Positions 15,361-23,228 of a DNA stretch of 64,000 nt are shown in pieces. The notes under the pieces were generated by a model that worked only from the letters and a program-made list of their open reading frames with translations, searched no databases and had not been told where the DNA came from. Position numbers and translations under genes: made by a program. Each line of letters begins with the position of its first letter. Positions within the stretch are counted from its first letter, which is position 1. Source of the DNA: a virus; IMG/VR virus record IMGVR_UViG_3300010401_000007, positions 1-64,000 of that record, one strand, 5' to 3'.

Positions 15361-15609
15361 ATGCGAGTGGAAACAATTACGGATCTACCGAACGATACCG
15401 AGATCCTACTGTGTTGTACCATCTGTGGGTATACATCTTACTTTGACCCTAGAACCCCTACTCACTGTGACGGATGCTCTCGACAGTTACTAGAAGCCAA
15501 ACAGTGTATTGGTCTAGGTGGGAAATGTCCTCTATGCGATAGAGTGTCCGGAGTCGAATACCCTCTCGAAGTTGATAAGAAGTGGTCATCCCTACTGGAG
15601 AACAAGTAA
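15361..15609 (+). CDS. zinc-ribbon protein, 82 aa
   Basis: Three cysteine pairs, CTIC, CDGC and CPLC, spaced as in double zinc ribbons. Preceded by an SDR whose GAAAGAGAGG is the Shine-Dalgarno. Function unknown. Confidence 0.55.
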   Translation: MRVETITDLPNDTEILLCCTICGYTSYFDPRTPTHCDGCSRQLLEAKQCIGLGGKCPLCDRVSGVEYPLEVDKKWSSLLENK

Positions 15610-15611
15610 TC

Positions 15612-15827
15612 ATGTCTAACGTCTTCCACTCGTCCACCCCCCGACCCCTCCGCACCTCCCTCAACGGGGTGTATCACGAGGATGAACCTGTGAAGGAGAA
15701 ACCCCGTGTTGTCCGTACCCGGCTCGCTGAGTACGACGGAGGGTTGATCCAATTGGATAGGTTCCTTAGAGGGGGTGCCGTTCGTCTCGTCCGTACTGGT
15801 AAGAAACAGATGGTGGAGTTCGTGTAA
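15612..15827 (+). CDS. hypothetical basic protein, 71 aa
   Basis: Start at 15612, two bases after the previous stop, with GGAG about 11 nt upstream. Contains RLAEYDGGLIQLDRFLRGG, then a basic end. Overlaps the next start by one base (TAATG). Confidence 0.5.
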   Translation: MSNVFHSSTPRPLRTSLNGVYHEDEPVKEKPRVVRTRLAEYDGGLIQLDRFLRGGAVRLVRTGKKQMVEFV

Positions 15828-16177
15828 TGGCTCGTCCTAAGAGTCGTAAAGCAACCGGCTATCTCCCGTCCCCTAATGATGCTGGGATTCGTCCCTGTCC
15901 ATTCGATCGGGACGAGTTCCACAAGCGGGCGAGACAAGTTAAGGTGACTCTGGAGTATGCCGGTCAGACGATCGAGTTGTTCCTAGTCCCTGACGACTTC
16001 AAGACGGGGTCATACGGGTTCAGGAATCAGGGTCATGACCAGAAGGTGCAGTTCGACATGGACGGTGCCCCAGCGATCTTCCAGTGCAACCTATTACTGA
16101 CTCTGGTAGGTAGTGGGAAGATGGATGCTTGGGTTGAGTGGGATCGACAGAAGAGAGAACAGGAGGATAAAGCGTAA
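15827..16177 (+). CDS. hypothetical protein, 116 aa
   Basis: Last gene of the plus operon. Basic N-terminus, then a beta-rich domain (KVTLEYAGQTIELFLVP; GYGF-like turn; QKVQFDMDG). Followed 2 nt later by a strong terminator. Confidence 0.55.
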   Translation: MARPKSRKATGYLPSPNDAGIRPCPFDRDEFHKRARQVKVTLEYAGQTIELFLVPDDFKTGSYGFRNQGHDQKVQFDMDGAPAIFQCNLLLTLVGSGKMDAWVEWDRQKREQEDKA

Positions 16178-16179
16178 AC

Positions 16180-16207
16180 ACCAATAGGGCCACACATCCC
16201 TATTGGT
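16180..16207. terminator. bidirectional terminator between convergent units
   Basis: ACCAATAGGG (16180-16189) and CCCTATTGGT (16198-16207) form a perfect 10-bp stem with an 8-nt loop, 2 nt after the last plus-strand stop. Confidence 0.65.
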
Positions 16208-16249
16208 GAGATCGAATCACACTCCTTTCTACGAACCAGTCCCCTTCAT

Positions 16250-16271
16250 ACTCCCCTGATAGTAGGGGAGT
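16250..16271. terminator. second terminator-like hairpin
   Basis: ACTCCCCT and AGGGGAGT form an 8-bp stem with a 6-nt loop, followed on the plus strand by TTCCCATTTAT. Back-to-back hairpins fit a convergent boundary. Confidence 0.5.
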
Positions 16272-16285
16272 TCCCATTTATACTA

Positions 16286-16418
16286 ACCCGAGATAGGGTA
16301 TCTACCCATCGCCCCTCATCCAGTCGATTGACACAGTCTACTGATCCCCTAGACTAGACTGCTCGACTGGTGGACCGCACGCCTCTCCCTCGTGCGTCTC
16401 GGGTGTACCTGTAGATAC
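16286..16418. ncRNA. structured RNA candidate with crossed helices
   Basis: Five perfect pairings: ACCCGAGA/TCTCGGGT (16286-16293, 16397-16404); GTATCTAC/GTAGATAC (16298-16305, 16411-16418); CCAGTCGA/TCGACTGG (16320-16327, 16363-16370); CAGTCTA/TAGACTG (16334-16340, 16355-16361); CGCACG/CGTGCG (16376-16381, 16391-16396). The first two cross, forming a pseudoknot. Strand is undetermined. No known RNA class recognised. Confidence 0.45.
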
Positions 16419-16420
16419 GA

Positions 16421-16942
16421 TTATCGACGGAAGATCCTACGTCGAGAGACAGAGGTAGAGGTAGCTGGGGTACACTGGCCGTTAGCACACGTCCCTTGTA
16501 GAGTTGTCACCCCCGTTATCGGGTCAGTCGAGTACAGTAGTTGCTGGTAGCTCGGTTGAACAGGGGTAGTGAACGTAGTACCCGCCGGATAGCACACCCC
16601 GTTCACACAGACCGTACCTGTCGAGGTGGTAGTCGTAGTCTGGGGGGAGAACGTCACCTTGGGTTGAGTGTCCTCATCGGCATAGATCCATGTCCTATTC
16701 GGACCGGGCTTGATTAACCGACCCGAGAGACACTTGATCACACCGGGAGCTAGAGGAGCTTCCACCTTGGGGGCGGTATAATTCGGATCTGCGGTGTGTT
16801 CGTTACAGTTCTTGCACTTACAAGACCCTGTAACAACACACCCACAGTTACAACCGTCGATCTTCTTACCGTCTTCGGCATAGGTGCTAGAGGCGTAAAA
16901 CAGAATTGCACAGAGACTTAGTAATCGGGTCCAGTCTTTCAT
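16421..16942 (-). CDS. secreted Cys-rich protein, 173 aa
   Basis: Start at 16942 (MKDWTRLLSLCAILFYASST) because AAGGAG lies upstream; it begins with a typical signal peptide ending near YAED. The mature part has CNCGCVVTGSCKCKNCNEH, a dense cysteine knot or metal site, then paired CVNGVC and CANGQC repeats and a basic end (RRRIFRR). Probably exported. Function unknown. Confidence 0.5.
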   Translation of the reverse strand: MKDWTRLLSLCAILFYASSTYAEDGKKIDGCNCGCVVTGSCKCKNCNEHTADPNYTAPKVEAPLAPGVIKCLSGRLIKPGPNRTWIYADEDTQPKVTFSPQTTTTTSTGTVCVNGVCYPAGTTFTTPVQPSYQQLLYSTDPITGVTTLQGTCANGQCTPATSTSVSRRRIFRR

Positions 16943-16964
16943 GGTTACTCCTTGAAGGTTAGAA

Positions 16965-17216
16965 CTAGCTGTTAAGATCCTTCGGCCACATACAGTGAGA
17001 GGTTTCTGGGCATGTCTCGTCAGGTTGGATGAGGATGACTCCGGCACGGTAATAGGTCCGGCCGCAGTTGAACACCGTGATATCAACTGTCTTACCCTCA
17101 TCCCTCACGTTCTCGACAATGGCAGCGAACGGTTTATCATTGTCCTTGTCGAAGATGAGGTAGTCATCTGATCGAGCATGGTAGTGAAGACAGTCGGATA
17201 CGTTAGGTTTGATCAT
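16965..17216 (-). CDS. hypothetical phage protein, 83 aa, paralogue of 37291-37647
   Basis: Shares the pattern MI.P.V...HY, P.AAI, V..T.VFN.G..Y.R and QP...CPE..H.MW with the protein at 37291-37647. This is a widespread small phage family of unknown role, in which the middle (AAIVENV) resembles a beta sandwich or SH3-like fold. Confidence 0.55.
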   Translation of the reverse strand: MIKPNVSDCLHYHARSDDYLIFDKDNDKPFAAIVENVRDEGKTVDITVFNCGRTYYRAGVILIQPDETCPETSHCMWPKDLNS

Positions 17217-17241
17217 AGAAGTGGTGGGGTCAGGTGTGGGG

Positions 17242-17577
17242 TTACTTTCCTAACTGGTACATCATTGTCCAGTAGTCATCTATTTTAATGTACTCTGTCA
17301 CCTTGTACTCGGGCATCATCTCGGTGTAGTGCTGCCAGTTCATAGGACAGGTCCATACCTTATAGATCTTCACCGGTTGAGGGTCGGTCCAACTATTCGG
17401 CCTGTATACGATGTCATAGACCACCATGAATCCAGACGGTAATCCTGAGTAGTCGAATGTCCCCCAGTAGGTTCCTACAGGGTAGATATCGGGTCTAGGT
17501 GATGGGACTGAGAGTCGAGGATCGAGATGACTCGGTACAGGGGCGAGACACAGTAGTAGAGCGAGTAGGTAGGTCAT
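17242..17577 (-). CDS. secreted protein, 111 aa
   Basis: Signal peptide MTYLLALLLCLAPVPS, then an aromatic-rich mature part (YWGTFDYSGLPSGFMVVYD). The ATG overlaps the stop of the protease gene by one base (TAATG), so it is coupled to it. Unknown function. Confidence 0.5.
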   Translation of the reverse strand: MTYLLALLLCLAPVPSHLDPRLSVPSPRPDIYPVGTYWGTFDYSGLPSGFMVVYDIVYRPNSWTDPQPVKIYKVWTCPMNWQHYTEMMPEYKVTEYIKIDDYWTMMYQLGK

Positions 17578-19247
17578 TAGGGGGATACCCCCAGAGAGTT
17601 GAGTACCGTCTGAATCGGGGAGAATATCCCTGTTACCGTACTACCTGCGAATACCTGACCTACCCAATCCCCATTCAGATCGACCACCAGTGACCCACTG
17701 TCACCGGGGATGATCCAGCTAACCCCTGACTCAGCCGATGCAACTAGTACCTGATTGGTGTAGGTCAGGTTCCTCCCCTCATCGTTTACCTGTACCGTCT
17801 GATTCACAGCTATAACGATACCCCGTGCCGTCCCCCAGAACCCGAACTTATAGATGATATCCCCTGGATGAACCGTGGCGGTTACGGGGTTGGTACGAAT
17901 CGTCTTGAGATCGGTGTCATCCCCAGCGTTCGTATACCCATAGTTGAAGTTGACCTGAGACTGTGAGTTCAGAGTGATGAGTGAGGAGTCATTGAGTTGA
18001 TATCCGACTGGGGTGAACGACTTCACCGTACCGAACGCTACCCCTCCCTTGAAATAGGGTCCGGGCTGAGTGATGACAGTCCCGATTGCTGCATTACCCT
18101 GTACATCGGCTACGACGTGACGATTACTGAGTCCGGCGAATGTACCGTCTGGGAGTTGCACGTACCCTGTGAGAGTCCCCGTACCTCCTGACTGGTTACC
18201 GATCGCGGATGCACCGACAGGGGATGTCTGAGGCGATCCGAGGAGGGTACTGGCGTCATAGGTCTGATATCCCCCGTCTGGGTTGGTCCCGAGCAATCCA
18301 CCCGTCTTGGAGTATCGTGCTAATCCATCTAACTGATGTACCGTCCCGACCCATGAACTATTCTCTGAGAGAGAGGGGGTAGTAGTGGTAGAAGGGTCGA
18401 GAGAACGGGTACTAACTACCCTCCCCCCATTTTGGGAGAATAGAACATTCGTATCCAGTTCCAGTAACCGGTTATCCGATGTCGTCACCTCCACATATGG
18501 AACTAACTGTTGTGTCTCATACCCCACCCCGATCGACACTGCGTCAGGAACCCCGACCGTAGATCCCTCCTGTAATCCGTTGGGGGAGAATACCCTCACC
18601 TTACCATCCGATAGTACCGCTACCGACTCCTCCAGAGTCCCGTAGAAGTCCCCTACTGCAACCTGACCCCCCGTCCTGGAATTAGGGTCTCCCCCGAAGA
18701 AGGAGTTCACCGAGTTACCGTGCATATCGAACACACGGACGTTACTACTACCTCCTACTCCGGCACAGGTGTAGACGAGATGATCGATCGGGTCGATAGC
18801 GACATTCAACCCACCTCGGAACTCACTGTCATAGGCGAAGAAGTTGGCTAGGAGACTCATATTCGATCCGTCGAAGATCTCACATCGAGGACCGCCCCCG
18901 TTCTGAGTCCCGATCACGATGTCAGGTATACCGTCCCCTGTTACGTCCCCAGTAGCGATATTGAGTCCGTCTCGATACGTACTCTCTAGGACGAACTGAT
19001 CGAAGGTGGGTTGAGGGACACCATTCTGAAATGGGGCGATCTGGAGTCGAGGTCCACCTCCCCTACCCCCGACTGCATATACCGTGTACTGGCCGAGTAC
19101 CGAGGTCTCCTCTAGGGATGCATGGACTGACCCTGTATACCCTGCGAACGGTTGATAGGCGACTTGGTCATTCTCGACAGAACCGTTTATGACCGTCACG
19201 TAGGCCGGACAATCACGAGACTCAAGTTGTTCGACAGTGAGTTTCAT
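17577..19247 (-). CDS. secreted FG-GAP and trypsin-like serine protease, planctomycete type
   Basis: 556 residues. LTVEQLESRDCPA at 3-15 is the planctomycete LExR..PA N-terminal motif of exported proteins. Residues 85-250 carry FG-GAP-like repeats (GDVTGDGIPDIVIG; GDFYGTLEESVAV), a beta-propeller. A protease domain follows with SNRHVVAD (H377), LNDSSLI (D420) and IPGDSGSL (S517), a complete catalytic triad order. An SDR, read as SLSENSS (292-298), lies at the junction of propeller and protease. A phage-borne host-type surface protease is unusual; it may act on the host envelope or the virion. Confidence 0.75.
   Translation of the reverse strand: MKLTVEQLESRDCPAYVTVINGSVENDQVAYQPFAGYTGSVHASLEETSVLGQYTVYAVGGRGGGPRLQIAPFQNGVPQPTFDQFVLESTYRDGLNIATGDVTGDGIPDIVIGTQNGGGPRCEIFDGSNMSLLANFFAYDSEFRGGLNVAIDPIDHLVYTCAGVGGSSNVRVFDMHGNSVNSFFGGDPNSRTGGQVAVGDFYGTLEESVAVLSDGKVRVFSPNGLQEGSTVGVPDAVSIGVGYETQQLVPYVEVTTSDNRLLELDTNVLFSQNGGRVVSTRSLDPSTTTTPSLSENSSWVGTVHQLDGLARYSKTGGLLGTNPDGGYQTYDASTLLGSPQTSPVGASAIGNQSGGTGTLTGYVQLPDGTFAGLSNRHVVADVQGNAAIGTVITQPGPYFKGGVAFGTVKSFTPVGYQLNDSSLITLNSQSQVNFNYGYTNAGDDTDLKTIRTNPVTATVHPGDIIYKFGFWGTARGIVIAVNQTVQVNDEGRNLTYTNQVLVASAESGVSWIIPGDSGSLVVDLNGDWVGQVFAGSTVTGIFSPIQTVLNSLGVSP
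18361..18376 (+). repeat. SDR copy
   Basis: At the propeller/protease junction of the serine-protease gene (SLSENSS). Confidence 0.8.
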
Positions 19248-19296
19248 GGGTGGAATATGAGGTAGGGTGGGGGGTTGTGAATTAGGGAGAAATTAT

Positions 19297-19350
19297 CAGA
19301 CCGGACGGCACACCCTATTCTCTGAGAGAAAGGATATACCCTCCGGTCTG
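19297..19350. promoter_or_regulatory. 9-bp dyad enclosing an SDR copy
   Basis: CAGACCGGA (19297-19305) pairs with TCCGGTCTG (19342-19350). The 36-nt loop holds an SDR (19318-19333). Lies between the two secreted-protease genes. Confidence 0.45.
19318..19333 (+). repeat. SDR copy
   Basis: In the loop of the dyad at 19297-19350. Confidence 0.8.
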
Positions 19351-19375
19351 TAGGTAAGGTCTGACTACAGTGGGG

Positions 19376-21163
19376 TCACATCCCCAGATCAGCGAGTACT
19401 TTCATCACAGCAGCGATCAGATCCGGGTTACTACCGATCGCCACAGCATCAGTCAGTAGCTTCTCTGCCGCAGCGAGAACCCCAGTTCGGTTGGCTACAG
19501 CGTCCTTGAGTGCGGCGAGATCGGCCAGGAGAGTCCCGTTACCGTCCTTCCGTACCTCACTGAAGAGGTTGAGAAGGTCCATGACGAGTCCGAATGAGAA
19601 CTGAGTCTTATCCCCCTTCTCGGCAGACTCCTTAGACATGGAGTCTTTCACAGCACGGGCGAGCTTCAAGTCCTCTAGTCGCTGTTCCTTATCTTTCTCA
19701 GAGAACAGTTTGGGGGCTGCCGTATTCGGCGTAGCGGTCCCGGTCAAAGTCACTGTCTTACTCCCCCCGAAGATCCCCCCACTCGGAATCTGACCCGTCA
19801 CCGTGACACTATAGGTCGGATACACCACAACCGGCGGAGGGGGAGGGGCTACACCGACAGTCACAATGGTACTGGCCTTAGCCGTCTCACCTTTGCTGTC
19901 GATCACCACCACAGTGGCCGTATAAGACCCATTCGTTGCGTAGGTGTGACTCGGATCAGTACCCGTCTGACCGTCCCCGTATACCCAGTTATTCACGAAG
20001 GGACTCGTACCGTTCGTAATAGTGGCGTTGAAGGTAACCGAAGTACTAGCCGTAGCGACCATTGTCGGAGGGAGAGTCACAGAGAACGTAGTCGGGTCGG
20101 GGGGAGTAGGTCCGTTACCCGTCGCTTGGCACCACATCGCACCGTAGCCGACCGAGTTAGCACCGTAAGCAGTCCTCATATACCCTTGCTCGCCCCACGA
20201 GGTGTCCCACGAGTTACGGAGAATCCAGTATCCACCCGATCGGATCGACACATCATCAGACCATCCCACGAGGATGATCGCATGATTGATCCCCGTATAC
20301 CCCGTTCCAGTGAATACCCCGCTACTGTATGCGGACCATGCGTCATCCACTGCGACGGCACACGCGATAGGGCCATACTGCATCATCGCTGTCTTGATCG
20401 CAGTCGTATCCGCCACACCCTGACTCGATCCCACATACCCGTAGTTAGCGATCTTCCCCGGCATCGAGGACACAGACTTACATCGGGTAACCTGACCCTG
20501 GTAGGGTCCGTAGTCACTGGTGAAGGGGAGACCGGAAGACTTGGCATGAGAGAGAACGGTCTCCGGCCAGTCACCGTCACACCCCCCGTTGGAGTAGCAA
20601 GACAGAGTAAACTGTTCCGACAGGATGAACTGTCCGGACTTACCGTTACCGGCTTTGATGTTAGCCGACTCGACAGCACCCGTCCCCGAGAAGTCCCAGC
20701 AGCTACCGCACTGGGCTTGATTCTTGATGGGGTTTACCCATCCTTGGGTACGACAGTCGAACGAAGCTGGAAGGGGGGTTACAGGACCGGCACGAAGGGC
20801 GTTAGGGTTCCTCTTGTGAGAGTCGTCAATCCGCTTCTGAAGATCCTTGGGAGGACGACATCCGAGGAAGGACTTAGCAGCTTGTTCGAACGTCTCATCA
20901 CTCTTCTCGGCACGGAGACCGAGTTGCTTGTTGAGAGTCACCCGTTCGTGTTCGGCCTTAGCGATTGCGTCATAGACCCGATTCCGCTTGACCGTGTAGG
21001 ACTGACCTACCGCTTTCTTCTCCGTGTCCTTGAACCGTGCTTCCTCTGGGGACGGCATCGGTTGAGGGATGTTGTCTTGAGTTGCATTCACGTACTTACT
21101 GGAGTTGACCCCGAACCCAATGAAGAGTCCGAGGACAACGGCACCGAAACACCGATAGAACAT
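19376..21163 (-). CDS. secreted papain-like (C1A) protease with PKD domain
   Basis: 595 residues from the ATG at 21163. Signal sequence (FYRCFGAVVLGLFIGFGV), propeptide to about 130, then a C1A domain with QCGSCWDFS (Cys near 155), LSEQFTLSC, INHAIILVGW (His) and WILRNSWDTSWGEQGYM (Asn). A PKD domain follows (VYGDGQTGTDPSHTY near 395). The C-terminal 100 residues are helical and begin near an SDR read as FSEKDKEQR. Phages rarely encode such enzymes; a role in host envelope remodelling or release is possible but unproven. Confidence 0.78.
   Translation of the reverse strand: MFYRCFGAVVLGLFIGFGVNSSKYVNATQDNIPQPMPSPEEARFKDTEKKAVGQSYTVKRNRVYDAIAKAEHERVTLNKQLGLRAEKSDETFEQAAKSFLGCRPPKDLQKRIDDSHKRNPNALRAGPVTPLPASFDCRTQGWVNPIKNQAQCGSCWDFSGTGAVESANIKAGNGKSGQFILSEQFTLSCYSNGGCDGDWPETVLSHAKSSGLPFTSDYGPYQGQVTRCKSVSSMPGKIANYGYVGSSQGVADTTAIKTAMMQYGPIACAVAVDDAWSAYSSGVFTGTGYTGINHAIILVGWSDDVSIRSGGYWILRNSWDTSWGEQGYMRTAYGANSVGYGAMWCQATGNGPTPPDPTTFSVTLPPTMVATASTSVTFNATITNGTSPFVNNWVYGDGQTGTDPSHTYATNGSYTATVVVIDSKGETAKASTIVTVGVAPPPPPVVVYPTYSVTVTGQIPSGGIFGGSKTVTLTGTATPNTAAPKLFSEKDKEQRLEDLKLARAVKDSMSKESAEKGDKTQFSFGLVMDLLNLFSEVRKDGNGTLLADLAALKDAVANRTGVLAAAEKLLTDAVAIGSNPDLIAAVMKVLADLGM
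19693..19706 (-). repeat. SDR copy
   Basis: In the papain-like gene after the PKD part (LFSEKD). Confidence 0.7.
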
Positions 21164-21244
21164 GATCACCGTGGGGTTAGAGAACTGGACGACTGGGGCG
21201 AACTACTGACCGTGTGGGGTGTCGTTAGGGAGGAGACAGACCGT

Positions 21245-21310
21245 CCCCGGCTATGGAAGACGATTAGTACCGTCGTCACCTCACCCCACGTAAGGCGTCC
21301 ATAGCCGGGG
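21245..21310. other. 13-bp perfect stem with 40-nt structured loop
   Basis: CCCCGGCTATGGA (21245-21257) and TCCATAGCCGGGG (21298-21310) are exact complements. The loop contains GACGA and TCGTC, forming an inner stem. It sits in the 213-nt gap between the papain-like protease and a membrane-protein gene. Terminator or structured RNA. Confidence 0.5.
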
Positions 21311-21376
21311 GGTACGAGTCATCAGTCTATTAGACTATCCGACCAGTAGTAGCTTAGAGTAGTACCGATAGGTAGT

Positions 21377-21733
21377 CTAAGACTGACGAGATTGAGGAGA
21401 GGGTGGGTCAGATTTGCGACGGGGGGTATACGGGGCTGGAGGTCCGGTATCAGAGTGTCGTCTATCGAGTACGGTTAGGATTACATCTGTCTTATCTCGA
21501 ATATGGGAGATCTCAGCAACTACTTGCCTCAGTACCTCAGCCGTCTGCTTATCGATATCGTCCCTAGACTGTAACCGCCTCTCATACTCCTCTCTCATAC
21601 TCTTACGTTCCTCTCGGATATCTGGGTAGACCACTCGAATAACCCAGATACCGAGAGCGATGAGAACTAGAAAACTACCTCCCTGTGCCGTTGCTTGAAC
21701 CATCTGTATGAGTTGCGTATCGGACGGACTCAT
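21377..21733 (-). CDS. membrane protein with coiled coil, 118 aa
   Basis: One transmembrane helix (GGSFLVLIALGIWVIRVVYP, 18-37) followed by a charged coiled coil to about 90 and a Pro/Ser-rich tail. Holin- or spanin-like topology, and the neighbourhood has secreted enzymes, but no family is recognised. Confidence 0.5.
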   Translation of the reverse strand: MSPSDTQLIQMVQATAQGGSFLVLIALGIWVIRVVYPDIREERKSMREEYERRLQSRDDIDKQTAEVLRQVVAEISHIRDKTDVILTVLDRRHSDTGPPAPYTPRRKSDPPSPQSRQS

Positions 21734-21817
21734 AACTCAGTGACCACCAAGACTGTAGAGGTAGTGATATACTAATAGTCGTGTTTCAGTCAGAGCATAG
21801 TAAGGACTGGTTAGTTA

Positions 21818-22042
21818 TTACGGCTTCTTAGGGGGCTGAGAGGACGGGATCGTATTCCAGTAGGGTTGACCCGACACCGGATCAAACTCCAGTACGGCAT
21901 TACCGATAGGTGGTGGAAGGGCCGTAGTCTTACCGTCCTTACAGTAAAAGATGGTCCCGTTGGCGTTACCGGCACAGGGGTCGGCAGCAGCGGACGGGGG
22001 CACACCACACGATTGCTGGGGATTCTGAGGATTAGGAGACAT
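21818..22042 (-). CDS. hypothetical Pro-rich protein, 74 aa
   Basis: Contains GTIFYCKDGKTTALPPPIG and AVLEFDPVSGQPYW, similar to short segments of phage fibre tips. Its start abuts, on the opposite strand, the start of the lipoprotein gene 22044-22487. Function unknown. Confidence 0.4.
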   Translation of the reverse strand: MSPNPQNPQQSCGVPPSAAADPCAGNANGTIFYCKDGKTTALPPPIGNAVLEFDPVSGQPYWNTIPSSQPPKKP

Positions 22043-22043
22043 C

Positions 22044-22487
22044 GTGACTACTCGCTTTCTCTTTGTACTAGTTGGGATCTTAGGACTGGGGACATTACTA
22101 GCATGTCGTCAGGAGGTACGGAGAACAGAGGTAGAGATTGTCAGTCTCGACTCTTTTATCCGTACACACAATCGTACTCCGTCGACTGCTAGTTATGCGT
22201 GGGAAGGTAAGACAGTTCAGGTTACACTGAACCCGAAAGAGCGTAGGTACAAAGTGTATGAGTGGGGGGTTGGTATCGAGTCGGATATCCCGAATGCCCC
22301 TCCGGTCGTCATGTTCCTCTCTGAGAGAAAGATAGATACGGCGGGTGATACACTCGTTCTTATAGTCACCGGCAGATGTCACGGTAGGGTGAACGACGGG
22401 GTGAGAAGATCGAGAGACATCAACTGGTATATCCGAGTTGATAACTGTTCTATCGATGTCACTCGTCCGGTCGAGCAATCGGAGTGA
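22044..22487 (+). CDS. putative lipoprotein, 147 aa, isolated plus-strand gene
   Basis: GTG start with AGGAG seven bases upstream. The N-terminus (MTTRFLFVLVGILGLGTLLAC) has a lipobox LLAC, cysteine near 21, so the mature protein should be lipid-anchored. The remainder is beta-rich; an SDR is read as FLSERKID. It is the only plus-strand gene in a leftward block and starts one base from the divergent gene. Plausible roles are an outer-membrane spanin or exclusion lipoprotein; neither is shown. Confidence 0.55.
   Translation: MTTRFLFVLVGILGLGTLLACRQEVRRTEVEIVSLDSFIRTHNRTPSTASYAWEGKTVQVTLNPKERRYKVYEWGVGIESDIPNAPPVVMFLSERKIDTAGDTLVLIVTGRCHGRVNDGVRRSRDINWYIRVDNCSIDVTRPVEQSE
22315..22333 (+). repeat. 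SDR copy
   Basis: Inside the lipoprotein gene (FLSERK). Confidence 0.75.
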
Positions 22488-22938
22488 GTTTCATCTTCTT
22501 ACGGATCTCCTCCAAGGTAGCGACACTCTGATTGACCGCTACCGTCATCTTGGTCACCACCTCCCCTAACTCCCTCATCATCTTTCCTTGCTCCTTCAGT
22601 ACAGCTAGTTCATGCTGTCGCTTCTTATCCGCCTCCATACCCGCCGCTAATCTGTCCTTCTCCCTCTCACTCTCAAACATTGCTCTGAGTTGACCCTCAG
22701 ACTCCTTACGGGCCTCCATACTCTCCCGCATGAAGTACCCTGCTAGCACGAGTACGGCTACGGTCAGGATGAAGGCTAGTACTCGATTGAGTCCGTCTCC
22801 TGATAGTGCCCCTACCGATCGTACTACCTCTGTCGCACCTTGTACCCCTCTGTCGAATACATTATTCGGAGAGGGTTGGTTATTGATGACGACTGGAGTC
22901 ATGACGGATGGGAGTGCATCGTGTTCAGCGGTCGGCAT
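22459..22938 (-). CDS. membrane-anchored coiled-coil protein, 159 aa
   Basis: One transmembrane helix (VLAFILTVAVLVLAGYF, about 53-69) and a long coiled coil (70-150). Topology resembles i-spanins or fusion-type envelope proteins. An SDR lies just upstream of the start. Convergent with the lipoprotein gene, overlapping it by 29 nt, an arrangement that would suit a spanin pair in opposite strands, but this is inference. Confidence 0.5.
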   Translation of the reverse strand: MPTAEHDALPSVMTPVVINNQPSPNNVFDRGVQGATEVVRSVGALSGDGLNRVLAFILTVAVLVLAGYFMRESMEARKESEGQLRAMFESEREKDRLAAGMEADKKRQHELAVLKEQGKMMRELGEVVTKMTVAVNQSVATLEEIRKKMKLTPIARPDE

Positions 22939-22943
22939 GTCTA

Positions 22944-22963
22944 TTCTCTGAGAGAAAGAGAGG
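22944..22963 (+). repeat. SDR copy
   Basis: Upstream of the start at 22938. Confidence 0.8.
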
Positions 22964-22995
22964 GATAGACAGAGGGCGGAGGGTAATGGACAGTC

Positions 22996-23184
22996 CTATC
23001 GGAATGAACATTGATGGAACGTCGCATCACATGTCTTGATATCGATTGCACAAGTATTGACCCCGACCAAGTGACAGTTATTGAAGGTGAACTCTCGAAC
23101 CCCATTCACCATCGCTTGGTTCACCATCTCGTTGAACTCAGTCTGCCCCTGCTCGCCCTGATAGACCTTGTTATCGATAGTCAT
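22996..23184 (-). CDS. hypothetical protein, 62 aa
   Basis: Cysteine-containing beta-helix-like pattern (FTFNNCHLVGVNTCAIDIKTC). An SDR variant just upstream provides GAGGA eight bases before the ATG. May relate to the beta-helix fibre next door. Confidence 0.45.
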   Translation of the reverse strand: MTIDNKVYQGEQGQTEFNEMVNQAMVNGVREFTFNNCHLVGVNTCAIDIKTCDATFHQCSFR

Positions 23185-23187
23185 GAC

Positions 23188-23203
23188 TTTTCCTCAGAGA
23201 AGG
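23188..23203 (-). repeat. SDR variant
   Basis: Reads TTCTCTGAGGAAAAG on the minus strand and provides GAGGA for the start at 23184. Confidence 0.65.
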
Positions 23204-23228
23204 TTAGAAGATACTCGGGGGAGATCGA

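Noticed and set aside
16327-16360. Plus-strand promoter TTGACA with TAGACT
   Set aside because: No plus-strand gene follows, and both boxes are part of perfect RNA-like stems.
19946-21304. A 452-codon open frame on the plus strand opposite the papain-like gene
   Set aside because: It is an antisense shadow with Arg/Ser-rich composition and no domain, while the opposite strand encodes a clear protease.
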